From: Lichenostomus cassidix
Taxonomy: Eukaryota > Chordata > Aves > Passeriformes > Meliphagidae
Reading direction: 5' to 3'
Assembly (NCBI GenBank): GCA_008360975.2
Contig: CM039193.1
Span: 10,468,501-10,532,500, forward strand
DNA: 64,000 bases
Shown: piece by piece, positions 23,533 to 37,220 of the stretch
How the letters are laid out: every line of letters begins with the position of its first letter
Position numbering within the stretch: position 1 is the first letter of the stretch
Made by a program: the position numbers and the translations under genes
Notes under the pieces: model-generated
The model's input: the letters and a program-made list of their open reading frames with translations, nothing else
Told to the model about the DNA's origin: nothing
Databases searched by the model: none

Positions 23533-24889
23533 ATATTAACCTTTCTCCTCATCCTGACGCTGATATAATTACCCAATACTAATAATTACTCACACTAATT
23601 TCTTGCTCAGGATTCCTGCCCTCGCTCCTGCCTGCCTCAGGCTGGCTCCAGGCAGCAGCTCGGCAGTGCTGCCTCCTCCCAGGAGCTGCAGGAGCCCTAA
23701 GAGGCAACCAACTCCTGGGGCTGTAGTGGGGCACAGGAGCAGGAGTGAGGGTCAGCTTGAAGGGCTGCTGCCTTGTTAAGTACACAGGGAAAACCAGAGG
23801 CATGAAATTATAAACTCCCTGCTTGGGTGAATCATCTCAAAGCAAGCCCAGGGGCTGCTCTGCCACAAACTCATGTGCACACCCTGCCCACCCCATGGGG
23901 CCAGCACCCAGCACAACTTCACTCTGAAGAGGGAAGCGTTTAAGACCTGCACCCCCAGAAGTTGAGAACCCTGGCAAAGGAAGGATGAGGGAAAGGATGC
24001 AGTGCAACTGTCCAACCCCCAGGGACCCTGGGCTAGTGAGTGGCTGTACACAGCACACCCCAGCTGGGCATAAACAAAATCCTCTCCCAAGAGACTCAGA
24101 GAGGGTTCTGGGGATGGCTTTGTCTTGGCTGGAGAAAGAAGTTGCCATCCCACATAAGGCTTTGGAGGAGGTGAGGACAGTCACCTTGCTAACAAACACC
24201 TCCTTCCACGGCAGCACGCTTCTCCCCTGGGCAAGGTGCCCTTCAGGCCTGGCCACTGCCATGACCATTGTCCGATTGCTGATCAGCAAACCACCAGGAG
24301 GAAAATCTCCCAACATCCTTACAGCACCAGCAATGGGCACGAGGTAGAGAGGAGCACCTCCCCGGGGCCGACTTTTGGAAAGACAGGCAATGAGAAGAAC
24401 GCAGGGCAGAAGCCATGACCTGGCATCCACCCAGCGCTGGCAGCGGGTCCAGAGCACGGCGGCTGTGGAGGACAGGGCTTTACAGCTCAGTCTGGGCCAG
24501 GGACACCAGGTGGAGAGGGAGGAAGCACAGCCGGAGAGGGAAGGCAGCTGCAGACATGCCAAGGCTGCTTTTGGATTTAACACGTGCCAGCACAGATCTG
24601 TCTGGGGTCTGGGAGGTGTTTGGGTGGGCCACTGGCTCCTCACAGGACCAAAACCACATCTTTGGGGGCCCGCAGAGAAGGTCCCCAAGAGGCACGATCT
24701 CACAGGGGACACCCCTAAGCCCACCACCAGGAAGGGGGGGCTCCTCACTGCCCCACACCCCATCCTCCCACAGGCCCTCCCACCCCAGCCTTACATCTCC
24801 CCACCTCCAGGCTCTCAAGCCCCCATCCTGGGTCCCAAGCGGTCCCCCGCAGACCCCTCCTCCGGGCAGGAGAAGTGCTCAGCCAGGCT

Positions 24890-25130
24890 TTGTACTCTTA
24901 TCTGTGCAGGGCTGTGATTAATTCGCAGCGGCTGGCAGCAGCTACAAGAGGAGGGCGCTTTTGCCCGCCTGCCACACTTCAAAGGCAGGGACTTATCTGC
25001 CTGAAACACACTCCGCAGCCTTTTCACGGGGACCCTTTCCAGTTCCACGGGGCTCGCACGGTGCTGACGGGCAACGCGAAAGAAAGGCTTATTTATGGGA
25101 GTGCATTTCAAAGCCTCCCCTCTTCCCTCT
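24890..25130. promoter_or_regulatory. Candidate element with two GATA sites
   Basis: CTTATCT (antisense AGATAAG) occurs at 24897-24903 and 24992-24998, with GTGATTAATTCG between them and TTATTTATGG downstream. Regulation by GATA factors is inference. Confidence 0.3.
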
Positions 25131-28100
25131 CAACACGCGCTGAGGGAAGCAGAGAGTTCCCCAGCCCCAGGGATGTCCATCGGGGACAGAGATTGAGCAG
25201 GCAGGGACAAGATGAGGCTGTGAGGATGCTGGAAAGAGGTCCCTGCCCCACCTGTGCCCATGTCCTTGAGCCCTTCCTGCTCTGTTATCTTACCAGTGAG
25301 CGGCTCTGTAGCACATCCCTGAGTTGGGAGGAGGAAGAAGCTTTGACATGGCTGGAGGGCAGAGTCCAGCCCCAGAACTGAAACCTCTCCTCCTCAGACA
25401 CCATGGAAGCCCCAGGCTCCCACATCCAAGTCAGCAGGTGCACATGTCCCCTCCCTGAGAGTGGGGCCATGCGAACACCCCCAGCATTCTGCTTTGATTT
25501 TGGCACCATCCACCCAAAAGGCACAGGACTGGGCAAACATAACCAGAAAAAGAGTGGGTCCTGGCAGAGCAGGTGGCCCCTCAAGCCATGGGGCCACCTC
25601 CCAGAAGGAACAGGGGGCCTTGTGCAGCCTGGCCACCCTGGGGCAGAAGTGACAACTGCTGCACAGCGTCACACAATACCACGATGACAAGCCTACAGCT
25701 GGAAGAGGCACATCCCATGTCCAGCCAGGGGGGCTAGTGGGGAAAGGGATTGCCTTGCAGGGTCACCCTGCACAGCCCCTCCTGGCACATGGCCTGGGCT
25801 CACCCCAAGGCAGTAAGGCAGTGTGGAGACAGGGACACCAGCTGCCCTTCCACATGCCTAGCCCTAGGACCAGCAGCTGCCACACACACCCCTCTCCAGT
25901 TTCCAAACGAAGGGAAAGAGGACAGGACAGCCCTGCAGAAACATCCCAGCTATGCGGGGCAGGCTGGCGGCCGGCTCCCCGGCTCCCAGTGTTCCCCCAG
26001 CCGGCTAGCCAGCCACCCTCCCTGCCCTCCCGCCAGCTGCCTGCAGGAATGCACCAGGATCAGACAGACACCTCCCGCCAGATGGGCAGGCAGCTGCGGG
26101 CTGCTCCAGCCCGGCAGGGCTGGGTCCTGTCCTGCCGGCCTCCTCTGAAGGAGAAGGTTTCACTGGCCGTTCATACAGGGCTGGGATGCTCCTGCCTCAT
26201 CACCAACCTGCCGAGGAGCAAGGTGAGCTGCCCGATTCCATTCAATGAAACCCATTCAACTTGATAAAGGTGAGCACAAGCCAGGCTTTTGTCCTGGGCC
26301 CAACATCGCTCTGAGTCGTAGAATATTGGGACTTTAATCATATCAGTGCAAAAAAGCAAAAAACAAGGAGGTAGTTAATCCAAATCAATGCTCAAATGCT
26401 CAGCAACAAATCCAGCACCACACTGACACTGGCAGATGTGACATGGGTTCACCCAGCTGGTTTTGAAGCACATGGTACTGCCAGTGTGCCATCCCAGGAA
26501 GCATCCTGAGCTCAGCCATGTGGGCTGAGCACAGACACACTCACTGCACCTCTCCAGGAAGGTGGGGTGGGAATTGGGTGAAGGCACTGGGGTTTGCCAC
26601 AGGAAAGAGAAGAGAGAGGGAATCAGGGCGGCAACCCTGCCCAGCAGGTCCCCAAAACATCGTAACACCTTCCCCAAAACTATTCAACCACCTTTTTCTT
26701 TCATTTAAACTCATTTCCATCTTTTCCTCTTGTTCAGCCACCCACACAAGCGGTGCTCAACCATGCTAAGTGGGCTCAGCAGAGCCAGTTACACCGGCAC
26801 CAGCCCACGTGGCACAGCATAGGACTGACCAGCTCCTTACCCAACATCTGCAAACCTCCCCAAAATCTCTTCTGATCAGGTCTGCCAGCATTGCTCCATC
26901 AGCAGGACACACAATACAGCCTAACACACTGTTCCAGCAATTTTGACAGAATTAATGCTGTCAGAAAAATCCCTCCCATCTTTCTGTACCAGAACTGAAC
27001 TGCTGGAAAGAGGGAGCAAGTGCCAGGGTAATGCACAGGAGAAGCATCTTTGACAGAGTCAAACCCAAGTACAGGAGGGACTGATGGATAACACGAAGTG
27101 GTGGGAGGAATTACAGACACACCCCCTCACTGGGAGCCACACAATATGGGATGAGTTAAGGCAGTTGCCCCATTTCCATCTCAGATAAAACCCCAGGTCC
27201 CATCCTCATCCCCTCCAGCCCCACAGCAGCTCCGGCAGTCCCGAACCATTGATTTCTCAGCTTTGCCCTTCAAAACCCTCTTGGCTCAGAGCCCAGTTCA
27301 TATCGTCTAGTCACTCAGGAGCAAAATATCTCTATTATTATTGCAATTATTTCCCAATCAGCATCGCTCAGGGCTAAGGCAGTCAGAGGGGGCCCCCAAC
27401 AAGCAAATCAATGGGCAGGCGCTGCCCTGGGGCTGCCGGGGACTGGGCAGGAGGTGCTGGCAGCTGCTCAGTGGCATAAGGGAAGGAGGGTGGGGGACCC
27501 CAGGGACCCCTCCATGTGATGCTATGGCCTGGAAATAGCAGGGGGGCAGTCCTTGGTCTTTGCTGACCCTCAGCCAAGCAACAGTGATGCAATTTAACCT
27601 CTGCACAGAGCGTGCGCACAGCCACGAACCCTGCACGATCTGGGTGCCACGCAGGGGCTCTGCCTCCGAGGCTAAAGAGAGCTGACAGGAATTCCAGGGT
27701 GTCCCTGGGGGCAGCACGGCAGCTGCCAGGGCATCAGATCCCCGAGGAGAGAGCGACAGAGCGACAGTCTCAAAACTATGCCTCCAGCAACACAGTGCCT
27801 GTGCCCATTCCAGCATAAACATGCAGTGAAACGGCAGCACCACAGCCCACCACAGAAATGTCCCTCTCCAGGGAGGGGAATGCAGGCAGGTAAGACAGTC
27901 CTGCTTTCTCTCAAGCCTTGGGAAGAAAGGAGGAAGCTGTGGAGGTAGGAAAGCCCCAGTAACAGAAGGAGAAGGAATTTTAGCCTTGCAAAATGGAAGG
28001 TAAGGGCAGGAAGAGCACAAAGCATAACACGACGGGGATCTCCTCTCTGCATCCCACTGTTCTTCTCCGTGTAAAAATAAAGCCCTGGGTGACAGCAGTG

Positions 28101-31059
28101 AAGGGCAGAGCACATCACAGAAATACTGGATTATTTTTTCTCCTGTTCATTAATTACTGTGGGCATCCCAAGAGTCCCAGCAGGCCCCAGGCATGAAAGG
28201 CATGAATGAAGCCACGGCGATGTGTCACCCTCCTGGCTCCCACAGGACTCAGACTGCACGTGACCAGCCTGGAGCAAGTTAATACCTAAACCATCCAGAG
28301 AAGGCCCTGGGGAGAAAGCTCTCACCTGAAGGGCTCAATACTGGGTTTTCAAGACAAAAGCCATCTCTTCCCCTGCCAAGGCACTGGCTCCTCCAAAGAG
28401 ATCACATGCAGACCAGCCCAAACCCTTGGCTTCTGGTTTCCCCTGACACACAGCCCATCAGGCAAGCAGAGAAGACCCAGAGCCACCATCCCCAGCTTCT
28501 CCATAGCCTAGAAATTGCTATTTATTCTGCAAATCCAAAACATCACTTATTTACCTCTTGATGATGCTGCTCAGCTCAACAGGGCAGCATAAACCTTCTT
28601 TCCTGAGCTTCTGCCCAGATATGCAACCAACATGCATGGCAAAGACTTGTCCCACCACCCTCACCCTCCTGCCCACTTGGGACACTAAGCAATGGTCAGG
28701 CAAAGTCTCTGCCTATGGCCAGGAGTTCCTTGCTGCCTGAGAACAGGGATGGGGACCACCCCCTTTCTGGGGTAAAAAGGCAGGGAAGGGGTACCAGGCC
28801 TTCACCAGGGACATGTCAGAGAGGAAGTATGAGCTCCCAGGGCTGCAGCACAGCTGGAGATCAGCTGGATGCCTCCTCCCCTCTCGGCTCCAGGAAAATA
28901 GCTGTTTCCTTCCTGGTCCCTAAACAACACAGCAGCAAGAGAGGAGCTGCCTGAGGACTAGGCAGGGGCTGTTGGCCTTGCAAACAGAGGAGCCAGTGGC
29001 AGGAAAAGCCCACAGAGCAGAGTCTGTGGAGGGACATACCCCAAGGTGGGGATCTGTTTTAGGCTACTCCCCCTGGTCAGATCCCCTCCCACCCCAGTGG
29101 CCACCACAGCAGCCTCACACACACATTCAGCACCAGCCAAGCCTCTTGTTTCAGTGGGGCTGCCTGTGCAGGAATTGATGGCTCACGTCTGGATTTACCC
29201 ATCCATCACACTCTGACACCTTCTGCACCCCCAGCTCAGATCCCCACTCATTCAGCTCCAACCACGTAAGGCAGCAGCCACTATTTCCCCAGCATGAGAG
29301 CTGAAAGCCATTTCCTGCAGCAAGGTGGTTATAATAGGAACGAAATCCACTGCCCATTCACCTCCACACACGGAGAAGGACAACACCAATGGCATGGGGG
29401 GTTCAGCTTCACCCGTTTAACATCAGCTTTGATCCCTTCCTACCCATCAGCCCTCTTTTTACTGCAGCTCTGCGCTGTCCTGGTGTTTTATCTCCATGGA
29501 CAAATCACACCAGACTGCCCAGGAGAAGCTGATAAGCAATAAACAATCAGGGTCTAAATACTGCAGGGCATAGTGTCATTAAATATTAAGAGGCAGCACA
29601 GCACAGGCAGCAGGACTGGGCATGCAGAATCTCTTACAGATTAAATGACAAAATCATACATTATATGATGGACTTCATGGGAATGCAACCCATGGCATCA
29701 GGAGAAGGCAGAACGTTACAGCCACACTTTTTTTTTAACCTTCTCTGATCAACAGTTCCACTATCAACATGCCTAGATCAAAACTCCAGGTCCTGCCTTT
29801 CCTCACGAAACAGTCCCTGCTCCAAACACAAACACCTTCAAGATTAGAGAAGAAATCCTCCAACATTCCATGGCCAGTGATCCTGGTGATAACAGCCAGC
29901 TAAGCCTGGCTTCACACTGAGCACACCAGAGTGCCTGCAAATATTTTGCTTGTAATAGACCCTCTCACTCACTCCGGCTTGAGCTCTTGATGCATTTGCT
30001 AAATTCTCTGATCTTCCTTTTTTGTTCACATTTTAAAATTTCATTCCCATACTCCAAACTTCTGCCCCCCACTACAGCATTTCCAACCCAGAGAGACACA
30101 TCCCTGGCTACACTAGATCCTTCTCCATGTCTCCAAAAAGCCAGGGGAAAGCTATGGGGCCATGGCTCCCCACCATGCAGAACTCATAGCGAAGAAAACC
30201 ACTTGTCTGCAGTGGGCTCCCTGTTCAAAACCAGGATGGAAATTAGGCCCTTCAGTCTGTGCATCAGAGCAATTTCGAAGGAGAGATTGAGAAGATTTAA
30301 ATATAGAGATTGCTTTCCCTGAGGATGCTGCTCAAGATATTTAAGAGCTCAGGTTTTACACAGCATGGATTTCCTTTGGCACCAATGCAGAACTCTCTGC
30401 CCTGCTTCCACAGACAGCAATCCCTTCTGCAGGCTGTCAGGGAGCACAGGGTCCTGTTGGCCAACACAGAGCCCATCATTGACCACAGGACTCACCCAGG
30501 GAGGTAAAGTGGGGTGCAGAGGGGCTGAAGCCCACCCTGAGCTTCCCAGGTGTGATAGCACTTGGCCACAAATCATTGTGACCTTGGCTCTTGCAGGTCC
30601 AAGCAATGGGAAATGAAGAGCCTAGCTATCCCCTTGAAGAATTCATCCTGGGAATGCAGGGTTGCTCTCTGAAAGCATGGCTCTTGCTAAAACCAGACCA
30701 GACCAGACCACATGCCACATTCAAAACCAAGTTCTCAGAAGATCTTTAAGGAACACCTACCACCTGCCCCACCATTCCCACGGCTTCCAGGGGATCTCAA
30801 GTGGAGCTGCTACCCACCAGGACTTGCCAGCACTTTGGCCAAGGAGCATTCCCACACAGGAATACAGTTGACATTTGGCAGCCTGGAGAGAGCTGGGCCA
30901 GGATCAAGCACAGCTGGACCTTATCAGCCTGGTGCTGGGAGGAACAGAGATGGGGACAGGCAAACAGCCCCCTGAAAAACAGCTTTATCCCAAGATGCAA
31001 CCCTGGCAGGCACCCATCACATGCCTGAATATCTGTAAAGGGAGGCCAAGGGGTGGGAA

Positions 31060-31200
31060 ATGATGTTAATTAAAGTTTTAATTACTGTAACCAAACGAGT
31101 AGTATAATTACTTTATTCTCACAGAGACTTCAAACTGATTAAGGACCACGTGCACAATCTTCGGGTTGATGCGGTTTTTAATTAAATGTGCCATCGAAGA
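31060..31200. promoter_or_regulatory. TAATTA cluster with palindromic E-box
   Basis: TTAATTAAAGTTTTAATTAC and TATAATTACTTTATTC precede the E-box CACGTG at 31147-31152 and TTTTTAATTAAATG. There are at least four homeodomain cores in 140 bases. A developmental enhancer is inferred. Confidence 0.35.
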
Positions 31201-33849
31201 TGGTGAGAGGGTGGGCAGCACCATGGCTCAGCCCTTCCTGGACCTCCAGGGACCTCGTGTGAGGAGGGAGCCCAGGCTGGCAGAGACATGTGGATCACCA
31301 GCAGCAGGGAGTGCCAAAGGCAGCTGCTCTGGGAAGACTGAAGCTGGCAGGGTGCACATTGGTGTCTTGGAGGAATAGTTCCTCTCCTCTACATCAGCCC
31401 TCAGTTTCACATTCCCCCAAAACATCTACCTTTACAAACATTTCCAAAACAGCCCCACATGAGCACTGAAAATATTAATAAACTGGTGCTGCCAACTGGA
31501 GGGAATGATTAAAAAACAATTTTGCAAAGGTATCCTTTTCAAATAATAATAATACTAAAAGACAAAGCAGTAGAAATTAAATTCCCAGTCCCCTACCTCA
31601 AATAAATAGTATCAGAATTTGAAATGAGACATAATTACCCCGGCAAGGTTAAAGCTGCTAATGCACACGGAATACAGAATCACCATCCATCATAATCATA
31701 TCTCATATCGCAGCCATTATTTATAATTAGGACGCACAGTTTAAAAAACACATAAAGACGCCCATGCAATGCAGTAATTCTTCTGTTATTGCTCCTGGAG
31801 GGCCAATCCTGCTCCGATTTGTGGAGTCCAGGATCAGGCAAAAGTAATTCCCTGAAAGTCATTCCCAAAAAGCTCTTCTCTGGGAAGGGGAACCCACCTC
31901 AGCCCACCCACAAGCCCTGCTGACAACAGTAGGGCACAGCCAGGCTGCACTGGGTCCATCCCAGCCATTTCAAATGCAAGTGGGCTCACAAAGCATCCAG
32001 ACATGAATTTACAATTTTTTCCCCAAATGCAAGTGCAGGAAGAGTGGAACTGAGCAGACAGTAGAGCCACAGGCTGGCTCAGTGAGGCAGGGACATGCAA
32101 GCGAGAGCTGGCCTGGTGGGCTTTGCCTGGGCTTTCTCCTCTGCTGGGTGGTTGCTTTTTTTTTTTTCCACCTATTTTCAAAACCACAAAACGAGTTACA
32201 GCAAAAGCTGGGAAAACCAAGAGCTAACCCCAGAGCTGCTGAAAGCTGCCCTCCTTTGAAGCGTGGGCTTTGCAGCCTGCCCCCATGCCCCAGTGAAATA
32301 TTAACAAGCTTCCGGCGAAGCAGGAGGAAATTACGCTTAATATATTCTGGGGAAGTCCGCAGACAGCAGTGCCTGAGCAGCAGAGCCTGGCTCTAGAGAG
32401 ACCTGCCTCCAAATCCCCTCTCCTGCCAGCAACAAGGAGCAGCCAGTCTGCAGCCTGCAGGGACATGCAGCAGCTTCATTGCACACACAGGCGCCAAGCA
32501 AAGCCCTGGCACAGTAAAACCACTGAACATGGTGGGGTACACAGCTGGTTCTGAGCCCCAAGAGTCTGGAAGAAGTGGATTTACACCCTTTGATGACAAA
32601 ATAGAAAGAACAGTGGTTGGAGAGGGTGTCTGGGGGACACAGAGCCGTGATGGCAGAGGTGACAGCAAAAGCCCAGGGATGACACCAAGGAAAGGAAAGA
32701 TGCATGAACACACATGTGTAATTCTAAGCTACAGCATTTTCATAGAAAAAGCAAGCTGGGATAAGGACAGGGAAGAGCTGAGGCACAAGTCTCCTGCTCA
32801 AGCAGCCCCAAGAAGGAGCTCAGCCCTCAGCAGCCCAAGGGGAACAGCCAAAGCCGGCTCCCCCCACCAGTCTCATGACTCTTACTCACAGCAGAGCTGC
32901 ACATTCTCAGAAGTTTCATTAAGCTGTAAAACCAAGGAAAAAAATAACAAGGAAGGGGGGAAAATAGCCAGCTTGCAGATGCACATACAAATGCACACTC
33001 ACCAGAACACAAGAAACACTTTTCTAGTGAAATTTACCATAAAGAGAGCAAAACCTCGGCCAAATTTTCAGGCCAGGTCCCCTTACTGGGGGTGCTGTGT
33101 TCCTGCAGTATGAGAGGATAATAGGCACAGGGAGTAGTCAGAAGGAGGACACAATCAGAAAAAGGCTGTGCACAGCAGCACTGCCCCACTGCCACCACAA
33201 AATGGGGGGAACAAGCCTTTTTGGGGTTTGCTGTGCCCACCTGGCCATCAGCTCTCTGGGGCAGGCTGTCTCCTTGCATGGTGAGTACCAGCCTATGCAC
33301 CTCATCATAAGTGAGGGCTCTGACCTCCAGGGCTGCACACAGGAGACCTAGGGCATCCCTTGGGCCTGCACTGAGCATTTGCCAGCTCCTCCATTTCACA
33401 CAGCCAGTGCACTGCCCAGCATGCCCAGGACCTGCAGGCTTGCAGGAATGAGTAAGTTTAGGGAATACCATGTTGGGAATGCCAAAGAGGGGATACTCCC
33501 CACAAGACTATGGAGGAGGAATATTACAAAGTCAAAGGGGAGAGGGTCATCCCCCCTGCAGCCAGTGCTTCCCCAAGCCCTGAAATGGTCATCAGCACCT
33601 CGCTGGGTTCTGTCTGACATCCTTCAGCCATCTCAGCCCTGATAGCACACACTAGAAGGACTTTTAACACCAGTGAAGGCTGAGTTTACCGCAAGCAAAG
33701 CAGCACGGAGAGGAGGAGGTACTTTGCAGGCTTGGGCAGAGGATCACTATTTGCCCTTCCAAGTGCTGAAAACTAATCCCCCCTTCCCCCTTTTTATCCC
33801 ATTGAAAACTTGACAGAACCTCCTAGCGCTTTGCAGTTGAAATTGGCAG

Positions 33850-35010
33850 GTCTTAAATTAATTGACTGCAATTTTACACAACAACATGTTTAGCTGCGAG
33901 CTGGCCCGCGGCCCGCTTGGCTCGCCACCGCTCCCCAGACACTTTTCAAGCAACCTCCAAAACTTCATAACACATCGAAGGCGAGGCGAGCAGGCTGCCA
34001 ACGTGACCCACTCCCTGCCAAAAGCCAGCCTTGCCTCCCCTCGCCCCCACCCCGACCCTGCTCCAGCTCCTCCGGTGTTTTCCCCCACTCTCGTTAATGG
34101 CTCGTTAAATTATTCTTGTCATCTCCGAGGATTTTTGCTGCTCCAAACGCCGAGGAGCACGGGGCGGGCTGGGTTACGGGCCCGCTGCTTTGCCATGGAA
34201 ACGGCAGCCGTGGGACCAATGCACGCAACAGGAGTGAGAAAAGTCAGGGTGGTTTTTTTTTTTTTTTATTTCAATCCACCCTGACGCATTCCTGTTCTCC
34301 TTCTGCTTAATACCCCGAAGGACAAAGCCCAAAGCAAAAGATGACAAGGCAGCGGCAGGTTTGTAATGTCCCCATCCGGGACTGAGTACTTGGGTAATGC
34401 AAAAATACACAACCCCAGTACCCAGAAACGAGACGACGCCTGCAATCCTCCTCCCACCCACCCAAAAAACAGCAATGCTCCTCTTAGGACAGGGTCTGGG
34501 GGCCACTGTGGCTCATGTGGAGCCTGCCTACAACCGAGCCCCAATAACTCAGGGCTGTTCCCGGCTCGAGGGCTCCCCGCCTTGCTGCCAGCTCCCGCGA
34601 GATGCTGCGGCTGCCTGGGCCAAGCGCCCCAGCGATGAGTCAGCCCCAGCTCCCAGCCCTAATGCAATCCCGTCCCCAGTGCCGGGCAGCTTTCCAGGCC
34701 ATGTCCACAACATGAAAGGCGCGCTCTCGCCGCACTGCTGGGTCGAGAGCTGGAGGAGGAGAGAGGAGGATTGCTCCGGCTCTGCCGAGGACTTGGGTCG
34801 AGCAGCTGATGCTCTGCGAAAGCCAAACTGGGGGTGGGTTGTTTGTGTGATTTCATTGCTTGAACAAACAGAAACATCCTGTATGTGATTAAGAGCCTTT
34901 ATGGAAAACACACCAGCGCTGAGCCCCGCAGCTGGGGCCGAAGGTATGGCTGTGGCTGGGAGGCAGCGCGCAGCAGGGCTCGGCTGCTCCGGGGCAAGCA
35001 GAGCTCCCTG
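33850..35010. promoter_or_regulatory. Second CpG-rich intronic zone
   Basis: CpG clusters occur at 33895-34080, 34130-34230 and 34555-34830, separated by AT-rich stretches such as 34090-34130 with TTAAATTATT. The zone is less dense than the 41.7-kb island. Function is not known; a regulatory role is inferred from base composition only. Confidence 0.35.
34253..34267 (+). repeat. Poly-T run (15 T)
   Basis: A run of 15 T sits inside the CpG-rich intronic zone. It is simple sequence. Confidence 0.9.
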
Positions 35011-35568
35011 GCAGGTTCACGCAGCCACAGCACCTCAGGGATGTTCCAGACCATGCACAGGAACACACATCCCCGCTAGGAAATCACCTCCCCCCAAAAA
35101 ATGTCAGCGGGGTTACCGACAGCCCACAAGCCGCAGGCGATGGCTGCTCCGGGAGAGGCAGCCAAGGCTCTAACATCACTGTGAAGCTTTAATTCTTTCC
35201 TTTATCACCTTCTGCCCGGGGATATCAAAGTACTCCACACATGCCTCAGGACTGCTCCTCCTTTTGGCTGCAGGCATCACCACCCGCGGCTGGCACAGAG
35301 GAGAACTGGACGATGTGAGCAGAAGGGAACTGACCACAGTCCAGCATCACCTCCCTTCCCCCCTCCCCGCCCCAAAAAAGGGAGAATTCCAGCTCCTGCC
35401 AAAAAGCAGGACTTGCCTGGACTTGTGCAGCCATCACCTCCGCAGCCCTTGCCCTGCACTCCAACAGAGCTGCCTCGAGGGAGCCACGCCAGGAAAACAC
35501 ATGCTTTTGTTTAAGGAGCACAGGCTGAGCAAGGAAAAAAGCACTTAAACGTTACACACTCACTCACC

Positions 35569-35591
35569 AAAAAAAAAAAAAAAAAAAAAAA
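35569..35591 (+). repeat. Poly-A run (23 A)
   Basis: This is an uninterrupted run of 23 A. No adjacent retroposon body or target-site duplication is seen, so it is called simple sequence. Confidence 0.95.
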
Positions 35592-37200
35592 GAAAATTGA
35601 AGTTTTGTAGTTGTTTCTCTTTGGCAAGGTTCAAAATAGGGTAAGGCTTTTGTTTTTGCTGGGAGGCTTTAAAAAAAGAAGTGTACTTCATCCAAACCAT
35701 CCTTAAAAACATTCTTGACATTTATTACCAGAAACTTTTCCTCCAATTAATTGCTTCTATACAGCTATCATTTTCCTGATGAAAAACAACACCAGAAACT
35801 CGCAAGCTATTTAAAAAACGCTCACCCTCTCTCTCTGTTTCTCCCTTCTCTCGAGCATAAACAGAATTAGGGAGGTTAGAGGGGTCAAAAACTACAGTTT
35901 TGACTCAACAGCCTTGACCAGTGAGAGCTGCCACCCGTGGCAGGGACACTGAGGGCAAGATTTGGAGCTCAGTAGATGCTGCAAAAATACCTCAGGTCCT
36001 CAGGTATGAGGTATCACCTCTGGCTCTGACTCAAATGCACAGTGGGCCAAGTCTCCACAGAAAAATCATGTACTTGGAGATTTGGGCTGGGTTTCTAGCC
36101 AAGGCTTTCACAGCATGGTGGCAAGGATGCTCACACAAGTGTGACAGCACATGAAAGGGGGAGCTGAAGCCAAGCAGAGGTGAGTGGAGATGCTTCCATC
36201 CCAGGATATAGTCTCAGGCAGATATGGTCTCAGGGAATATCAGAGTTGTTTGCATGCTCCTTATGACTTCCATTTCCAAAATAAAGCCCAGTCTCATTTC
36301 AGTATCCCAGGTGAGCAGACAAGCACCACATTGTCACACGGTGTGCCCTTAGTCACCGAGGCAAACCACACTTTGAAGCTCAAGCAAGCACATTTCCCCT
36401 CCCCACTCCCTGCTCCTCTATCCCGACGCTGAAGGCAGCAATTTTTTGCCCTCTTTTTAAATAAGAAGCCACTGGAGGAAGAAGCCAAAGCTCACACATC
36501 CTGCATCGAAGCTGACTCATCCCCCTGGGAGAGCCCAGGCATCTCATTCCCAGGTTATGTGCTCCAGCCACAGGCTCACACTTTCCCACCGGCAGATTCG
36601 AGGAGGAAAGGAGAGGCAGGAAGCAAACCCCCAGCTGAGACAGGGAGTGTTTATCTCACCTACTAGAAACACATCTTTAATTTTAAACGTTGAGCGTAAA
36701 AACAAGATCCCTTGAGGCTCATAAACATACCAGAAAGAGAAGGAGAGCAACACGGAGTAACCCTGGAGAAATAAACGGAGAATTCAATATGGGAAGTTCC
36801 CACCCCTTGCACAGGGTGGGGATCAGCTGGCACGGGCAATACGTGTGAGGTGCATTTTTCAGGGGTTTGGGTCTTTTTAAAGGACTTGGCTTATTTCCCA
36901 CATAAACCATCACAAGCATCACCCTCCCCCATGAAACCAAGCGTGGTGGCAGTAAGCCCAACCCGATGTGGTGTTTCCATCCAGAGGGGCAGAGGCTGCT
37001 CCCCTCCCTCTGCCAAGAAAGCTGCCAGTACTAGATGCCTCCAAGGTGCCACATCCCGACATCCTCACCAAGGATGCTGAGCATTTCTGTGTGGCTGTCG
37101 CCAAGACACCCACTTTCCTTAGCTAATTACAGATGCAGTCACCCTGGCCAAGACACAGACCTATTTTTGGAAACTTTCAAAGAAAAATAAATACATATGT

Positions 37201-37220
37201 AGAGAGAGAGAGACACACAC
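37201..37220 (+). repeat. (AG)6(AC)4 composite repeat
   Basis: Six AG units pass directly into four AC units inside the long intron. Confidence 0.85.

Noticed and set aside
23837..24763. 308-codon minus-strand open frame in the long intron
   Set aside because: No recognisable domain or signal, composition like the surrounding GC-rich intron, and no splice-linked neighbours. Judged a chance frame.
27358..28113. 251-codon minus-strand open frame
   Set aside because: Ser/Pro/Leu-rich translation of GC-rich intron without a motif or homology I recognise.
35569..35591. Poly-A run as the tail of a processed pseudogene or SINE
   Set aside because: The upstream sequence resembles no gene or SINE and no target-site duplication is visible.
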